Counted from the first letter of the stretch, positions 27,160 through 36,234 are shown. The stretch is 45,920 bases of DNA from Saprospiraceae bacterium (GCA_020630735.1 JAHDIP010000020.1:1-45920); one strand, 5' to 3'. Made by a program: numbers and translations. The notes: a model not told the origin generated them from the letters alone.

Positions 27160-27317
27160 CAATGGTCAAATAATAACTTCCGCATCTATGGCTGAATCTT
27201 CTAAGGTTATATTTCGTTAAAAAGCCTCGTGATAGCTGGGTTATCACTACGTTTTTTGCCTAATCTAACTTTAGAATAATCTACCCAAGATGACCGACTT
27301 ATTTTTCGTCCGTTACT
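27160..27317. repeat. MITE-like dispersed repeat, family A, copy 3
   Basis: The left end AATGGTCAAATAATAACTTC is nearly identical to copy 2. The right end reads AGTAACGGACGAAAAATAAG when reversed. The inner hairpin GATAGCTGGGTTATC (near 27230) keeps pairing through a G-T change, and AAAGCCTCGTGATAGCT is shared with copy 2. It lies between the DUF2911 and GEVED genes. Confidence 0.75.
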
Positions 27318-27386
27318 CAAATACAGGTGAGTATATATTTTTTCCGCCCTTCTTACAAAGATTAATACTAAGCTACTTCTACTTTT

Positions 27387-27433
27387 TAGGATTTTATGTC
27401 AAACCATTTTATGAGATAAAGTCTATTCAATCA
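27387..27433. repeat. 47-bp near-palindromic repeat, family C, copy 2
   Basis: It shares ATGTCAAA, TTTATGAG, TAAAGTCTATT and AATC, in order and at the same spacing, with 13681-13728. It lies 24 bases before the start of a T9SS surface-protein gene, and copy 1 lies at the end of another. Pairing GATTTTAT/ATAAAGTC is kept with one G-T pair. Confidence 0.6.
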
Positions 27434-27456
27434 ATTGTTTCATCAAAAAATAAATT

Positions 27457-30342
27457 ATGAAGTTTTTTACATCGTTTTTATTATTACTATTAGGCATAAG
27501 CAACTTTTCTTATGCACAGTATTGTACCCCTACAACTGATTGCAGCTATGGAGATGGTATCGTCCTTTTTGAAGTTGGTACATTCTCTAATACCTCTGCA
27601 TGCGAAGCTGATGGAGTAGCTGGCTTTGGAGATTTCACTACACTAACTGGTTTAGATTTAGGGCAAGGAGTTACCTATGCAGTTATCTTACAATCTGGCT
27701 ATACTGCTCAACAAATTTCGATTTGGATTGATAGTGATAACGATATGGCATTTGACTCAACAGAATTGATATTAGCAGATGAACCTGTCGGTACAGATGT
27801 AGCAAATGCATTTATCACAATACCGCCAAGTTTGGCTTTAGGAAATTACAGAATGCGAGTACAATCAAATTATAATGCCATTAGTAGTGATGATGCTTGC
27901 GCCTTGGGTACTTATGGTGAAACGGAAGATTATACATTGAATGTAGTTGCTCCTCCATCCTGTTTACCTGTAAGTGATGTTATCATCAATGGTAATACTT
28001 CTTCGACTTTAGATGTTAATTGGACAGAAAATGGTACTGCCAGTACTTGGGATATTGAGTATGGTGAAACTGGTTTTGTACCTACTGGTACGCCTTCTGC
28101 TGGCTACGACGATATTGCCCCCCCTTTTACGATCACTGGACTTAACCCTGTGACAAGTTATGATGTTTATGTTCGTGCTGATTGTGGAATGGATAATAGT
28201 AGTAATGCATCTACTTGGATAGGACCTTTCTCTAGTACGACTACTTGTGCAACTTATCCTACTCCTTATTTAGAAACCTTCACTGATGATCCTCCAAACT
28301 GTTGGACAGAAGCAAATGCTGGAGATCCTACAACTGGACCTGATCAATTTGGAGATGCGGCTTGGTTTTCAGATGACTTTGGTAATCAAGGAGCAAGCGA
28401 TGCTATAAAAATAAACTTATATAATGTTGATGATAATGATTGGCTTATTTCTCCATTTATCGATTTAAGTACTGGTGGACCTTACCAAGTAGATTTCGAT
28501 TTTTCAATAACAGACTTCGCCAATACCAATCCTGGTATTTTAGGTTCTGATGATGAAGTACATTTTTTAATTAGTACAGATAGTGGCATTACTTGGTCAA
28601 CTCTTCAAAAATGGACATCTGCTGATATGGTTGATCCAGCTGGGATAAAAATTATTCACGACCTTACTCCTTATGATGGGATGGTTGTAACTTTTGCATT
28701 TTGGGGTACTGAAGGAATCGTAGATGATCCTGAAGATAATGATATCTTTATTGATAATTTTGCTGTTCGAACACCTCCTACTTGTATCGAAATTGCGGCA
28801 CTTGCAGCATCGTCTATTACAGATAGTAGTGCCGCTATTAGCTGGGACGAAAATGGCTCTGCTACTACTTGGGATATCGAATTTGATACCACTGGTTTTG
28901 CACCAACAGGAATGCCTACGATGGGATACAATGATGTAAGTAATCCTACTACTATTACAGGTTTACAACCTGTAACAAGCTATGATGTATATGTACGTGC
29001 CGATTGTGGAATGGACAATAGTGATGTAGCGATTTGGATTGGGCCTTTTACCTTTACGACGGAATGCGCAGCATATGTTGCTCCATATGTCGATGACTTC
29101 ACGATTGATCCGGCATTGTGTTGGTCGGAAGCTACCGATGGAGATCTTCCTAGTGGCCCTATGGGCTTTGGAGCTAGTGCTTGGTTTGCAGATGGTTTTG
29201 GAAATGTAGGTTTAGAAGGTTCACAAAGAATAAATCTTTATCAATCTGGAAATAACGACTGGTTGATCTCTCCTATCATAACACTTACTTCTGGAAGTAA
29301 TTTTACTGCCGAATTTGATTTTGCAATTACTGCTTATGCAACCACAGATTCAACCGTACTTGGATCAGATGATGTGGTCTATTTTTTAATTAGTGATGAT
29401 AATGGAACAACATGGACAACGCTTCATTCTTGGACTGCTGCTGACGATGTCGTTGACCCAACTGGCGAACACTATACATTTGATCTTACTACTTACGATG
29501 GCATGAATGTAACCTTTGCATTTTTAGGATCAGATGGTTTAGTTGATGATACTGAAGACAATGATATCTTTGTGGATAATTTTGAGGTAAGATTGGAGTA
29601 TATACCTATTGACAATTCTGTTGCATTTACAGGTATTAGTTGTAATGGCGCCAACGATGCTTCTATCGACCTTACAGTTACAGGAGGTACACCGCCTTAT
29701 ATGTTTGACTGGAACGATGACTCACTAGATGGTATTGAAGATCCTACTGGCTTAGGATCAGGAGAATACTCCTGTACAATTACTGATGCGACTGATAGTA
29801 TAACCGTTGTTTCTGATTTCAGTATCATAGAACCAGATGTACTTAGCTCTTCTACCTTTAGTATAGACGAAACAATAGAAGGTATGTCGGATGGTAGAAT
29901 TGACCTAACCGTTGAAGGTGGTACTCCTCCTTATACGTATAGTTGGGATAATGGCGAAACAACAGAAGATATTGAAAATTTAGAACCAGGTACCTACTGT
30001 GCTGTTATCACCGATGCTAATGGTTGTATAAACGAAACTTGTGCAGATGTGTTGGCAGGTACGACTTCTATATCAAACCTAAGCGACCTTACTGCATTTA
30101 GTCTTTTCCCTAATCCTGTGGTTAATGATTTAGAACTGAGTTTACGTTTTTCAAATCAAAAAGACATCAGCATTCAAGTAAGTAATACATTAGGACAGAT
30201 AATCTATCAAAGTGCTTCAGTAAATACTACTAGTATTGATGAACAAATCAATCTGAGCACCTTCCCTACAGGTATTTATTTTGTTACAATAAAATCTTTG
30301 AACGATCATTCACAACTAACAAGACGTATTGTAAAACAATAA
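27457..30342 (+). CDS. T9SS-exported multidomain surface protein (GEVED, FN3, MAM/J-type, SprB repeats)
   Basis: The protein has 961 residues with signal peptide 1-20 (NFSYAQ/YC). A GEVED domain (about 21-165) contains IWIDSDNDMAFDSTE and the signature GETEDYTL. Two copies of an FN3 domain plus a MAM-like 'choice-of-anchor J' domain follow: FN3 at 165-262 and 440-534 (WDIEYGETGF/WDIEFDTTGF, TSYDVYVRADCGMDNS), J-type at 262-440 and 534-710 (NDWLISP, DNDIFVDNF). Two SprB-like repeats (about 712-870; GGTPPYMFDW, GGTPPYTYSW) precede a type A T9SS sorting domain (880-961; LFPNPVVND, FPTGIYFVTI). It is probably attached to or released from the cell surface. Ligand-binding or adhesive function is inferred from domain types; no catalytic domain is seen. 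Confidence 0.93.
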   Translation: MKFFTSFLLLLLGISNFSYAQYCTPTTDCSYGDGIVLFEVGTFSNTSACEADGVAGFGDFTTLTGLDLGQGVTYAVILQSGYTAQQISIWIDSDNDMAFDSTELILADEPVGTDVANAFITIPPSLALGNYRMRVQSNYNAISSDDACALGTYGETEDYTLNVVAPPSCLPVSDVIINGNTSSTLDVNWTENGTASTWDIEYGETGFVPTGTPSAGYDDIAPPFTITGLNPVTSYDVYVRADCGMDNSSNASTWIGPFSSTTTCATYPTPYLETFTDDPPNCWTEANAGDPTTGPDQFGDAAWFSDDFGNQGASDAIKINLYNVDDNDWLISPFIDLSTGGPYQVDFDFSITDFANTNPGILGSDDEVHFLISTDSGITWSTLQKWTSADMVDPAGIKIIHDLTPYDGMVVTFAFWGTEGIVDDPEDNDIFIDNFAVRTPPTCIEIAALAASSITDSSAAISWDENGSATTWDIEFDTTGFAPTGMPTMGYNDVSNPTTITGLQPVTSYDVYVRADCGMDNSDVAIWIGPFTFTTECAAYVAPYVDDFTIDPALCWSEATDGDLPSGPMGFGASAWFADGFGNVGLEGSQRINLYQSGNNDWLISPIITLTSGSNFTAEFDFAITAYATTDSTVLGSDDVVYFLISDDNGTTWTTLHSWTAADDVVDPTGEHYTFDLTTYDGMNVTFAFLGSDGLVDDTEDNDIFVDNFEVRLEYIPIDNSVAFTGISCNGANDASIDLTVTGGTPPYMFDWNDDSLDGIEDPTGLGSGEYSCTITDATDSITVVSDFSIIEPDVLSSSTFSIDETIEGMSDGRIDLTVEGGTPPYTYSWDNGETTEDIENLEPGTYCAVITDANGCINETCADVLAGTTSISNLSDLTAFSLFPNPVVNDLELSLRFSNQKDISIQVSNTLGQIIYQSASVNTTSIDEQINLSTFPTGIYFVTIKSLNDHSQLTRRIVKQ

Positions 30343-30360
30343 TATATTTACCGCTATTTG

Positions 30361-30443
30361 GTTTAAGGATCATCATTACTAGCTATCTGCTAATTATCAA
30401 TAGCTCTTAGTGTTTGGCAATCTGAAAACCACTTTGAATTTTG
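30361..30443 (+). repeat. ~83-bp dispersed repeat, family B, copy 2
   Basis: It begins GTTTAAGGATCATCATT, contains TAGCTATC and CAATAGCTCTTAGTG, and ends with TTTGGCAATCTGAAAACCA. The same blocks recur in the same order at 21269-21351, and inverted at 33115-33199. It lies directly after a T9SS protein gene. Confidence 0.7.
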
Positions 30444-30472
30444 TTTGATAAGAGATTTTTTCGAATACAATT

Positions 30473-30516
30473 ACAAAAAAAAGCCATTTTGAAATCTTCC
30501 AAAGTGGCTTTTTTTT
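30473..30516 (+). terminator. Terminator downstream of the GEVED/FN3 gene
   Basis: AAAAAAAAGCCATTTTG pairs with CAAAGTGGCTTTTTTTT around AAATCTTC, with one G-T pair. It lies 130 bases after the stop, beyond the family B repeat. Confidence 0.85.
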
Positions 30517-30612
30517 ATTACATTTAAGCTACAAATACGAACTTCACCCTTATACAACTTATTTGCGTATAGCAAATATTATCTGTCTTCAATACCAAAT
30601 AGAAAATAACCA

Positions 30613-33006
30613 ATGAAAACATTTTTTGCCCTCCTCCTTATTGGTGGTTGTTGTTCCGTATTAGTAGGTCAATCAATTCATCATTCCAATATTGAGCAGC
30701 TTCAAACATCTATTGAAGCAGCATCTGACAAGGAGAAAAAACTTGAACTACTACTCCAGCAAGCTCAACTTTACTATTTTCAAATGGATTTTGACGAACA
30801 ATCTGCCACACTAGAAAAAGCACTAGAGCTAGCCGAATCGCTTGGTAATCCTTCTATAAAGATTAAAACATATTTAAAGTTAGGTGCTGAACGCTGGGAA
30901 GACCCCCTTATACTAAAACAAAGAAAAGAGATTACAGATTTAGCATTTAAAGCCGTCTACCAAATAGAAGACACCGATCTTCTTACGCAAGTAATGGATA
31001 ATAAAGCCGCTCTCCTCGAAAAAGACGAAGAAAAGTATGAAGGCTATTTAAGGTCTTTACGACTTAAAGAAAATGCTAAGCTTTCTAATATTCGTATTGC
31101 TCAATCTTTTTACCATTTAGGAAAGTTGGGAAGTTTAATGAATAAAAGAGATTCGAGTTTACAGTTTCTAACGGATGCATTATCTCTTTTGAGACAAGAA
31201 AAAGAAGACAAAGAAGCTTATCTACTTACTGGAAAAATCTATAGAGAAATCGCTGGCCATTATAATTACTTAAAGTATGAAAAAGACAACGTTCAGCTCT
31301 ATGCCGACTCCTCCTTATTCGTTTTTTCTACCATTAAAAGTCTTCCTGACGAAAATCAAACAAGAATTCTTTTAGCAGAATATCTTACTAATTACGATCA
31401 CTATACGGAAGCGCTAGATCAACTCAATAAAGTGATTGCCAATAGCAATAAATATGTAAGTGGAGAAACCTTCGATATGATGGGGTTGCTCTCTTATTAT
31501 AATAAAAACTACGACGAGTCTGTATCTTATTACAAAAAAGCACTTGACAGACATCTATCTATCGACAATGGATTTAGTAAAGCAATATCGGAAGCTTCTA
31601 TAGCTTTTGTCTATGGTCAAACGAAAGAATTTGAAAAGGCACTTCCTTTTATAAATAGTGCCGTAGCATATGCTGAAGAAAATAAAAACGATGAATTACT
31701 AGCAAACGTCTATTATGCAAAAGCAAAATTACTGCATGATCTAGAGCAATATAAAGAGTCTATCCAATATCGAAAAAAAGTAATCGCCCTTCACAATAAG
31801 TCTAAAAAAACATCCAATGCTTCAGAGCAAATCTTATCCTTGGCAACTTCTTATATTGGAACTGGTCAATTAGATTCTGCTAAAGTTTACAATGACATAG
31901 GGCATGATTTCTTCAAACAAATCAACGAGGTAGGTCCTCTTTCTCTAGCGTATAAAAACTACTATAACCTCTATAAAAAATCAGGAGATTTTGAAAAAGC
32001 TTTAGAAAATTTAGAAATATACCTTGCTTATAAAGATAGCCTTAAAAGAAAAGACCTACAAAAACGATTAAATGAAGAAAGGGTAAATTTAAAAGTAGTT
32101 GAAGCAAAGGAATCGGTTAATGAGGCTGAAAAACTAAAAGCAGAAGCAGAATATGAAGCAGCCTTATTTGCGGCTCGAAGTCGCTCTTATTTTAGGTGGG
32201 GGATACTTCTTTTTTCGTTTCTGCTAATTGGTGCTTACCTCTTTTTTCAACTCCGCAAAACAAAAAACAAAATTGAATCTCAAAACCAACAGCTCAAACA
32301 ACTCAATGCTACAAAAGATAAATTCTTCGGTATTATTGCGCACGACATTCGCAGCCCAATAGTTGCCCTTGATGGTGTAGGTGAACAAATGGATTATTAC
32401 CTCAAGAATAATCAAACAGATAAACTCGAACGCTTGGCTTCTAGAGTGGATTCTACCGCAAAAAAACTAGGAGGACTACTCGACAATTTATTGAGCTGGG
32501 CATTATTACAACAAGGTGTTATTCCTTATGATCCAAAATCTTTAAATGTAAAAAAAGTCGGAAAAGATATTTTTGAAATGTTCCAGCATAATGCCGAAAC
32601 AAAAAATATCACCTTAGTTGATCAAATTAACGAAGATACATTTGTACATGCAGATGAATCTGCATTGAATACAATATTGAGAAATTTGGTAAGTAATGCA
32701 ATCAAATTCACCCCCAATAATGGAACAGTCACTTTAAGTACAGAAACAAAAGATAATAAGGTATTTATCAATATAAATGATACAGGAACAGGTATTGCAG
32801 CTGAAAAAATTCCTTCTCTTTTTTCTTTAGAAAAGAAAAGTAAAAAAGGTACTGCTGGAGAAAAAGGTACTGGCTTAGGATTGACTTTAGTAAAAGAATT
32901 AACAGAATTAAACAAAGGTTCGATTACCATAAAAAGTGTTTTACAAAAAGGATCAAACTTTAAAGTTAGCCTGCCTATGATGGCACAGGAATCCATGTTT
33001 AAATAA
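30613..33006 (+). CDS. TPR-containing sensor histidine kinase
   Basis: This 797-residue two-component sensor has a signal peptide at about 1-20 (VLVGQ/SI). Tetratricopeptide-like helices fill about 30-490 in the periplasm (for example YNKNYDESVSYYKKAL, GDFEKALENLEIYLAY). A coiled segment then precedes one transmembrane helix at about 528-550 (WGILLFSFLLIGAYLFF). The cytoplasmic part has a HisKA domain with FFGIIAHDIRSP (phospho-acceptor His577) and a HATPase_c domain with an N-box (NLVSNAIKFT, about 690), G1 (NDTGTGIA) and G2 (GEKGTGLGLTLVK). All key residues are present, so it should be active. No response regulator gene is next to it, so its partner lies elsewhere. The signal sensed is unknown. 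Confidence 0.95.
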   Translation: MKTFFALLLIGGCCSVLVGQSIHHSNIEQLQTSIEAASDKEKKLELLLQQAQLYYFQMDFDEQSATLEKALELAESLGNPSIKIKTYLKLGAERWEDPLILKQRKEITDLAFKAVYQIEDTDLLTQVMDNKAALLEKDEEKYEGYLRSLRLKENAKLSNIRIAQSFYHLGKLGSLMNKRDSSLQFLTDALSLLRQEKEDKEAYLLTGKIYREIAGHYNYLKYEKDNVQLYADSSLFVFSTIKSLPDENQTRILLAEYLTNYDHYTEALDQLNKVIANSNKYVSGETFDMMGLLSYYNKNYDESVSYYKKALDRHLSIDNGFSKAISEASIAFVYGQTKEFEKALPFINSAVAYAEENKNDELLANVYYAKAKLLHDLEQYKESIQYRKKVIALHNKSKKTSNASEQILSLATSYIGTGQLDSAKVYNDIGHDFFKQINEVGPLSLAYKNYYNLYKKSGDFEKALENLEIYLAYKDSLKRKDLQKRLNEERVNLKVVEAKESVNEAEKLKAEAEYEAALFAARSRSYFRWGILLFSFLLIGAYLFFQLRKTKNKIESQNQQLKQLNATKDKFFGIIAHDIRSPIVALDGVGEQMDYYLKNNQTDKLERLASRVDSTAKKLGGLLDNLLSWALLQQGVIPYDPKSLNVKKVGKDIFEMFQHNAETKNITLVDQINEDTFVHADESALNTILRNLVSNAIKFTPNNGTVTLSTETKDNKVFININDTGTGIAAEKIPSLFSLEKKSKKGTAGEKGTGLGLTLVKELTELNKGSITIKSVLQKGSNFKVSLPMMAQESMFK

Positions 33007-33364
33007 AAACATACTTGATAGTCAATACTTAAACGTTGCTTTGAACCATTTCGTTCAGCTTATTTTTTTTCAGTAATAAGCTGACGATTCCTTCATTTTT
33101 ACTACGCATTTTATACAGAAACCAAAATGGTTTTCGGATTGCCAAACGATTAAAACTACTAAAAATCAAAGGATAGCTAACAATGATGATCCGAATACTG
33201 GGATAGTACCACTAGTAAAAGCGATTCTAATGGTTTTAATCAAAAAGCAACTTACTGATGGTAGAATCCAAAGCAGTTTTAAACACTCAAAATAATGACT
33301 ATTTTTGCTTAGTAAGTTCCAGTATAGTCTAGTATTTTTTTTAGTAGAAAAACAAATATGACAC
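33007..33364. other. Intergenic region with hairpin and repeat
   Basis: A hairpin at 33055-33084 pairs TCAGCTTATT with AATAAGCTGA around a T-rich loop and may mark the end of the kinase transcript. An inverted family B repeat follows. The remainder up to the next gene is AT-rich, without a supported gene. Confidence 0.5.
33115..33199 (-). repeat. ~83-bp dispersed repeat, family B, copy 3 (inverted)
   Basis: Read on the minus strand it gives GGATCATCATTGTTAGCTATC and then TTTGGCAATCCGAAAACCATTT, matching copy 2 in both blocks and spacing. The variable middle differs. Confidence 0.7.
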
Positions 33365-34060
33365 ATGAAAATTTCTTCAATTTTTATCTTCTTTTTATTC
33401 ATTACAACTATAAATGGACAAAGTGTTATTTTATTAGAACAAGACACAATCTCAGAAATACATGAAAGTCTTTCTTTTGATTTTGCTCTTCCATTGTATT
33501 TTAAGAACAATACTAATGATTCAATAGCAATCAATTGGAGGAGAGAATTTGTAAAAAATTGTCCCCCAGAGTGGTATATAGCTACAGCTGATCCACTTCT
33601 TAGTTACGTATATTGGATTAATGAATCTCCTACCCCAATACCTATTCTTCCTGATGGTTCTTCTTATAGTATTGCCCAACTTTTTTATCCCAATAAAATC
33701 GCTGGTTGTTGTGATGTCAAAATGATTTTTTATGTAGACGGAGAGCCAAACAACCCTATAGATACGGGTTACTACCATATAGAAATTAATGCTACTGGTT
33801 GTTATATTACCTCTAGCACAGAAGAAATCGAAGAAGTAATTCATCTTTATCCAAATCCTAGTTCAGACATTATAAATATTGAAAACAATAGCGCTTTAGG
33901 GTCAATTACACTTTATGATTTAAAGGGTAATACTTATTTTAAGCGTACACTTTCAGTTCCCAACAAGATTGATATTTCTAGCTTTCCAAGAGGTATATAT
34001 ATTTGTAAAATTAAAACTAAACAAGGTCACTACTTAACAGCAAAAATATTAAAACAATGA
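33365..34060 (+). CDS. Small T9SS-exported protein
   Basis: The protein has 231 residues: signal peptide 1-18 (TTINGQ/SV), an uncharacterised domain of about 120 residues and a type A T9SS sorting domain at about 157-231 (HLYPNPSSDIINIEN, ITLYDLKGNTYFKRT, FPRGIYICKIKT). The central part is beta-rich (FALPLYFKNNTNDSIAINWRR) and resembles an immunoglobulin-like fold, with Cys residues at CPPEWY and CCDVK that could form disulphides. I recognise no specific family. It is monocistronic and convergent with the DUF1801 operon. The surface or extracellular location is well supported by the two sorting signals; function is unknown. Confidence 0.85.
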   Translation: MKISSIFIFFLFITTINGQSVILLEQDTISEIHESLSFDFALPLYFKNNTNDSIAINWRREFVKNCPPEWYIATADPLLSYVYWINESPTPIPILPDGSSYSIAQLFYPNKIAGCCDVKMIFYVDGEPNNPIDTGYYHIEINATGCYITSSTEEIEEVIHLYPNPSSDIINIENNSALGSITLYDLKGNTYFKRTLSVPNKIDISSFPRGIYICKIKTKQGHYLTAKILKQ

Positions 34061-34103
34061 GAGCCTTAAAATTGGTTTTAGTTCTCAACTAAAAAAACTG
34101 TTT

Positions 34104-34389
34104 TTATCCATTAATATAATAAAAAATAATAGAGCCAATTATAGAACTAGCCAATCCTAATAGAAAGTCAATTATACGTTCTGTCCATTTATCTTTTCTT
34201 GATTTTTTAATTGAATTTTTAAGACGGTTCTTACTACTTCCTCGATAGGCATATTCACGGAAGAAATAATTGTAGATAATTGTTTTTGCTCATCGTTTTT
34301 TTGTTTTTCTGAAGATAATCCAATACTATAGCAATAATCCCCATTATGATACCGCCTATCGATGGGATCAATATAATTAGGTCTTCCAT
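34104..34389 (-). pseudogene. Small two-TM membrane protein gene, apparently frameshifted
   Basis: An ATG at 34387-34389 sits only 4 bases after the stop of the DUF1801 gene, as expected for a translationally coupled gene. It encodes MEDLIILIPSIGGIIMGIIA plus IVLDYLQKN and then meets TGA after 44 codons. A second frame continues with protein-like SEKQKNDEQKQLSTIISSV and NMPIEEVVRTVLKIQLKN, then stops. A third frame supplies KWTERIIDFLLGLASSIIG and a final hydrophobic segment ending YYING and TAA at 34104-34106. Joined, these give TM1, a charged linker and TM2, the layout of small DUF6249-like membrane proteins. Two indels therefore seem to break the gene. A sequencing or assembly error is an alternative, as is a genuine 44-residue protein. 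Confidence 0.5.
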
Positions 34390-34393
34390 TGTT

Positions 34394-34873
34394 TTATTTT
34401 TTCTTTAGATTAGCTTCATACAAGGCAATCCAATCGTCTACAGTCATCTTTTGCATTAACTCTGCGATAAGCTCGTAAGGTATTTCTTCCATTTTTTTGA
34501 AACGGATACAGCTTTTTCCCATGTCCAACTTTCGTTTACAATGCTTTGGATATTCGTTGACAAACCACTCTAACAAATCAGGCTTGGCATAAATGCCCAT
34601 ATGATATAGTGCGATGAAATTTTTCTGTGAAGCAATATTCACAAATGGAAGTGGGTCGGAAGGTTTGCAATGATAGCCATCAGGATATTTGCTATGAGGT
34701 ACTACATAACCAACCATTTTATAAATCATCTGTTCTTTAAATCCTTTAGGGATATTTTTCTTAATAACAGAACGTAATTTGTTGAAATACTTTTGGCGTT
34801 CTTCAGGTACGGCTGCTAAATATTCTTTAACCGTTGAAGCTTCTAAATTCATAATTTTATTTTTTTTATTCAT
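34394..34873 (-). CDS. DUF1801 (YdhG-like) domain protein
   Basis: This 159-residue cytoplasmic protein fits the DUF1801 fold: TVKEYLAAVPEERQKYFNKL at the start, then YKMVGYVVP, PFVNIASQKNFIALYHMG, MGKSCIRFKK and IPYELIAELM. The family is widespread and its fold is related to iron-sulphur-scaffold/frataxin-like proteins, but no activity is established. The start is either ATG 34871-34873 or the ATG seven codons later (MNLEAS), which fits family N-termini equally well. It lies 55 bases after the secreted-protein gene and 4 bases before the small membrane gene, all on the same strand, so it may be part of a longer transcript. Confidence 0.88.
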   Translation of the reverse strand: MNKKNKIMNLEASTVKEYLAAVPEERQKYFNKLRSVIKKNIPKGFKEQMIYKMVGYVVPHSKYPDGYHCKPSDPLPFVNIASQKNFIALYHMGIYAKPDLLEWFVNEYPKHCKRKLDMGKSCIRFKKMEEIPYELIAELMQKMTVDDWIALYEANLKKK

Positions 34874-34928
34874 TGCTTATTAACGAGTAAAAAACAAGTC
34901 CGACATCTGTAGCTGCGAAAATTATTAT

Positions 34929-35714
34929 TTAGTCGTTACTTAATCCTCTTTTTAAAGCTAATGCTTTATCACGCATTTGTTTTAATACTTTTATCGAACG
35001 TTCCCGTTCTTTTCGAATCAATTTTTTATCGCAATTATTGAGCAAGTGGTCGATGTTTCTCGATTTTGCATTAAGTGAATATTTAAACACTTCGACCATT
35101 TCTTCAAAGGAAACAGTCTTCCAACTAGATTTAAACTCTTTTGATTCTACTACTTTCGGACAATATACATTTTTAACAATAATGGTATCTCTTTTTTCCG
35201 AATTTGATTGTGGCATTTCCATTTGAGCAGCCATATTCGTATAGCTCTGCGGAGCTAAATCGTCAACTTTATAAGTAGTATCTATTTGAATATAACAATC
35301 AGGACCAAAGTCGGCTAGTTCTTCATCTTTTTCAATTGGAGTGGGTACATGTATTGTTTCCACTTCGATATTATAATCCGTCTCGAAGAGAATATTTTTA
35401 CGGATATTTTCTAAATTGGTAACTGAGTTTCTGATCAATTTATTAAAGTCCTCTAGCTTATCAATAACAGGAATATTGTCATCTTCACAATGTTCTAACA
35501 TAGAAACTGAAATTTCTTTTTTGACAATAATAAGTTCGTCCATATTTTGAGCATAGTAGGTTAGCTCTCGTTCAAGTCGAGCTTTATTCTCTCCCTCTAT
35601 CAAACCTGATAAGCCAAAAATATTATCGAAGAATTCGACAATGGAATCACCTACTTGAGCATTTGCCTGAATACTAAACATAAAACATAAGGAGATAAGG
35701 AATAGTCTAATCAT
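34929..35714 (-). CDS. Secreted protein of unknown family, overlapping the EAD11-like gene
   Basis: This 261-residue protein has a signal peptide at 1-19 (IQANAQ/VG). The mature part is largely helical, with charged stretches (ARLERELTYYAQNMDELI, DFNKLIRNSVTNLENI) and a basic helical C-terminus (KKLIRKERERSIKVLKQMRD). It contains a few Cys residues (EHCEDD, PDCYIQ, VYCPKV, NNCDKK) that could pair in the periplasm. I recognise no family. Its ATG overlaps the last 8 bases of the upstream EAD11-like gene (ATGATTAG), so the two are very probably translated together and may work together across the membrane. The role is unknown. Confidence 0.8.
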   Translation of the reverse strand: MIRLFLISLCFMFSIQANAQVGDSIVEFFDNIFGLSGLIEGENKARLERELTYYAQNMDELIIVKKEISVSMLEHCEDDNIPVIDKLEDFNKLIRNSVTNLENIRKNILFETDYNIEVETIHVPTPIEKDEELADFGPDCYIQIDTTYKVDDLAPQSYTNMAAQMEMPQSNSEKRDTIIVKNVYCPKVVESKEFKSSWKTVSFEEMVEVFKYSLNAKSRNIDHLLNNCDKKLIRKERERSIKVLKQMRDKALALKRGLSND

Positions 35715-36180
35715 AACTTCTTAATTTAAAAAATAGATAGATACTAAACACTAAAAAAATAATTGGTGCGAAGAGCAAATAAAAATCTACTTGAAAATTT
35801 TGATGTACAAGCAATTGATTTATAATATCTCTCCGTAGATAAAGCAACATCATAGCAATAAGAAAAAGGCCTATTGAAAAAATAAAACCAACCGTTTTAG
35901 CAATTCCTTTCAATCTAGGAGCAATATCTTTTTTGTCAACATTAAGTGTATCACCATTAATATAGCCGAGTAAATATTCATTTGTTTTTCCAGTAACAAT
36001 TCTTTCTGTTTCATCAGTAACTAATCCAAGTAAGTGACGCTGTTTTGTTTTTTTCAGATTAGCCTTAAGAATAGTTAATTGTTTGGTAGCATCTTTATCC
36101 TCTTTTGATCTCGCTTCTTTGATCAAGAGGTCTATTGCTTTTTCAGTCTCCGCATTTTCTATTAGCTCTATGGCTTTCAT
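35707..36180 (-). CDS. EAD11-like effector-associated domain protein with two TM helices
   Basis: The protein has 157 residues. Residues 1-75 resemble effector-associated domain 11 (EAD11), a small helical adaptor domain described in Bacteroidota and other conflict or signalling systems: an N-terminal helix, KAIDLLI, then TKQLTILKANLKKTKQRHLLG and TDETERI. The family pattern as I recall it is LEEAL-x-LL, then ILLSARxNxLxxxxRxG. Residues 95-115 (VGFIFSIGLFLIAMMLLYL) and 133-152 (FYLLFAPIIFLVFSIYLFF) are transmembrane helices, so the EAD would face the cytoplasm. It overlaps the secreted-protein gene by 8 bases and lies 54 bases after the symporter gene. EADs usually recruit effectors with matching EADs; no second EAD protein is in the window. 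The domain call is by eye and needs profile confirmation. Confidence 0.65.
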   Translation of the reverse strand: MKAIELIENAETEKAIDLLIKEARSKEDKDATKQLTILKANLKKTKQRHLLGLVTDETERIVTGKTNEYLLGYINGDTLNVDKKDIAPRLKGIAKTVGFIFSIGLFLIAMMLLYLRRDIINQLLVHQNFQVDFYLLFAPIIFLVFSIYLFFKLRSYD

Positions 36181-36234
36181 ATTGGTTTTTATGATTTCTA
36201 TACAAGATACAACTTTTTATATTTCTTCGCTTTT

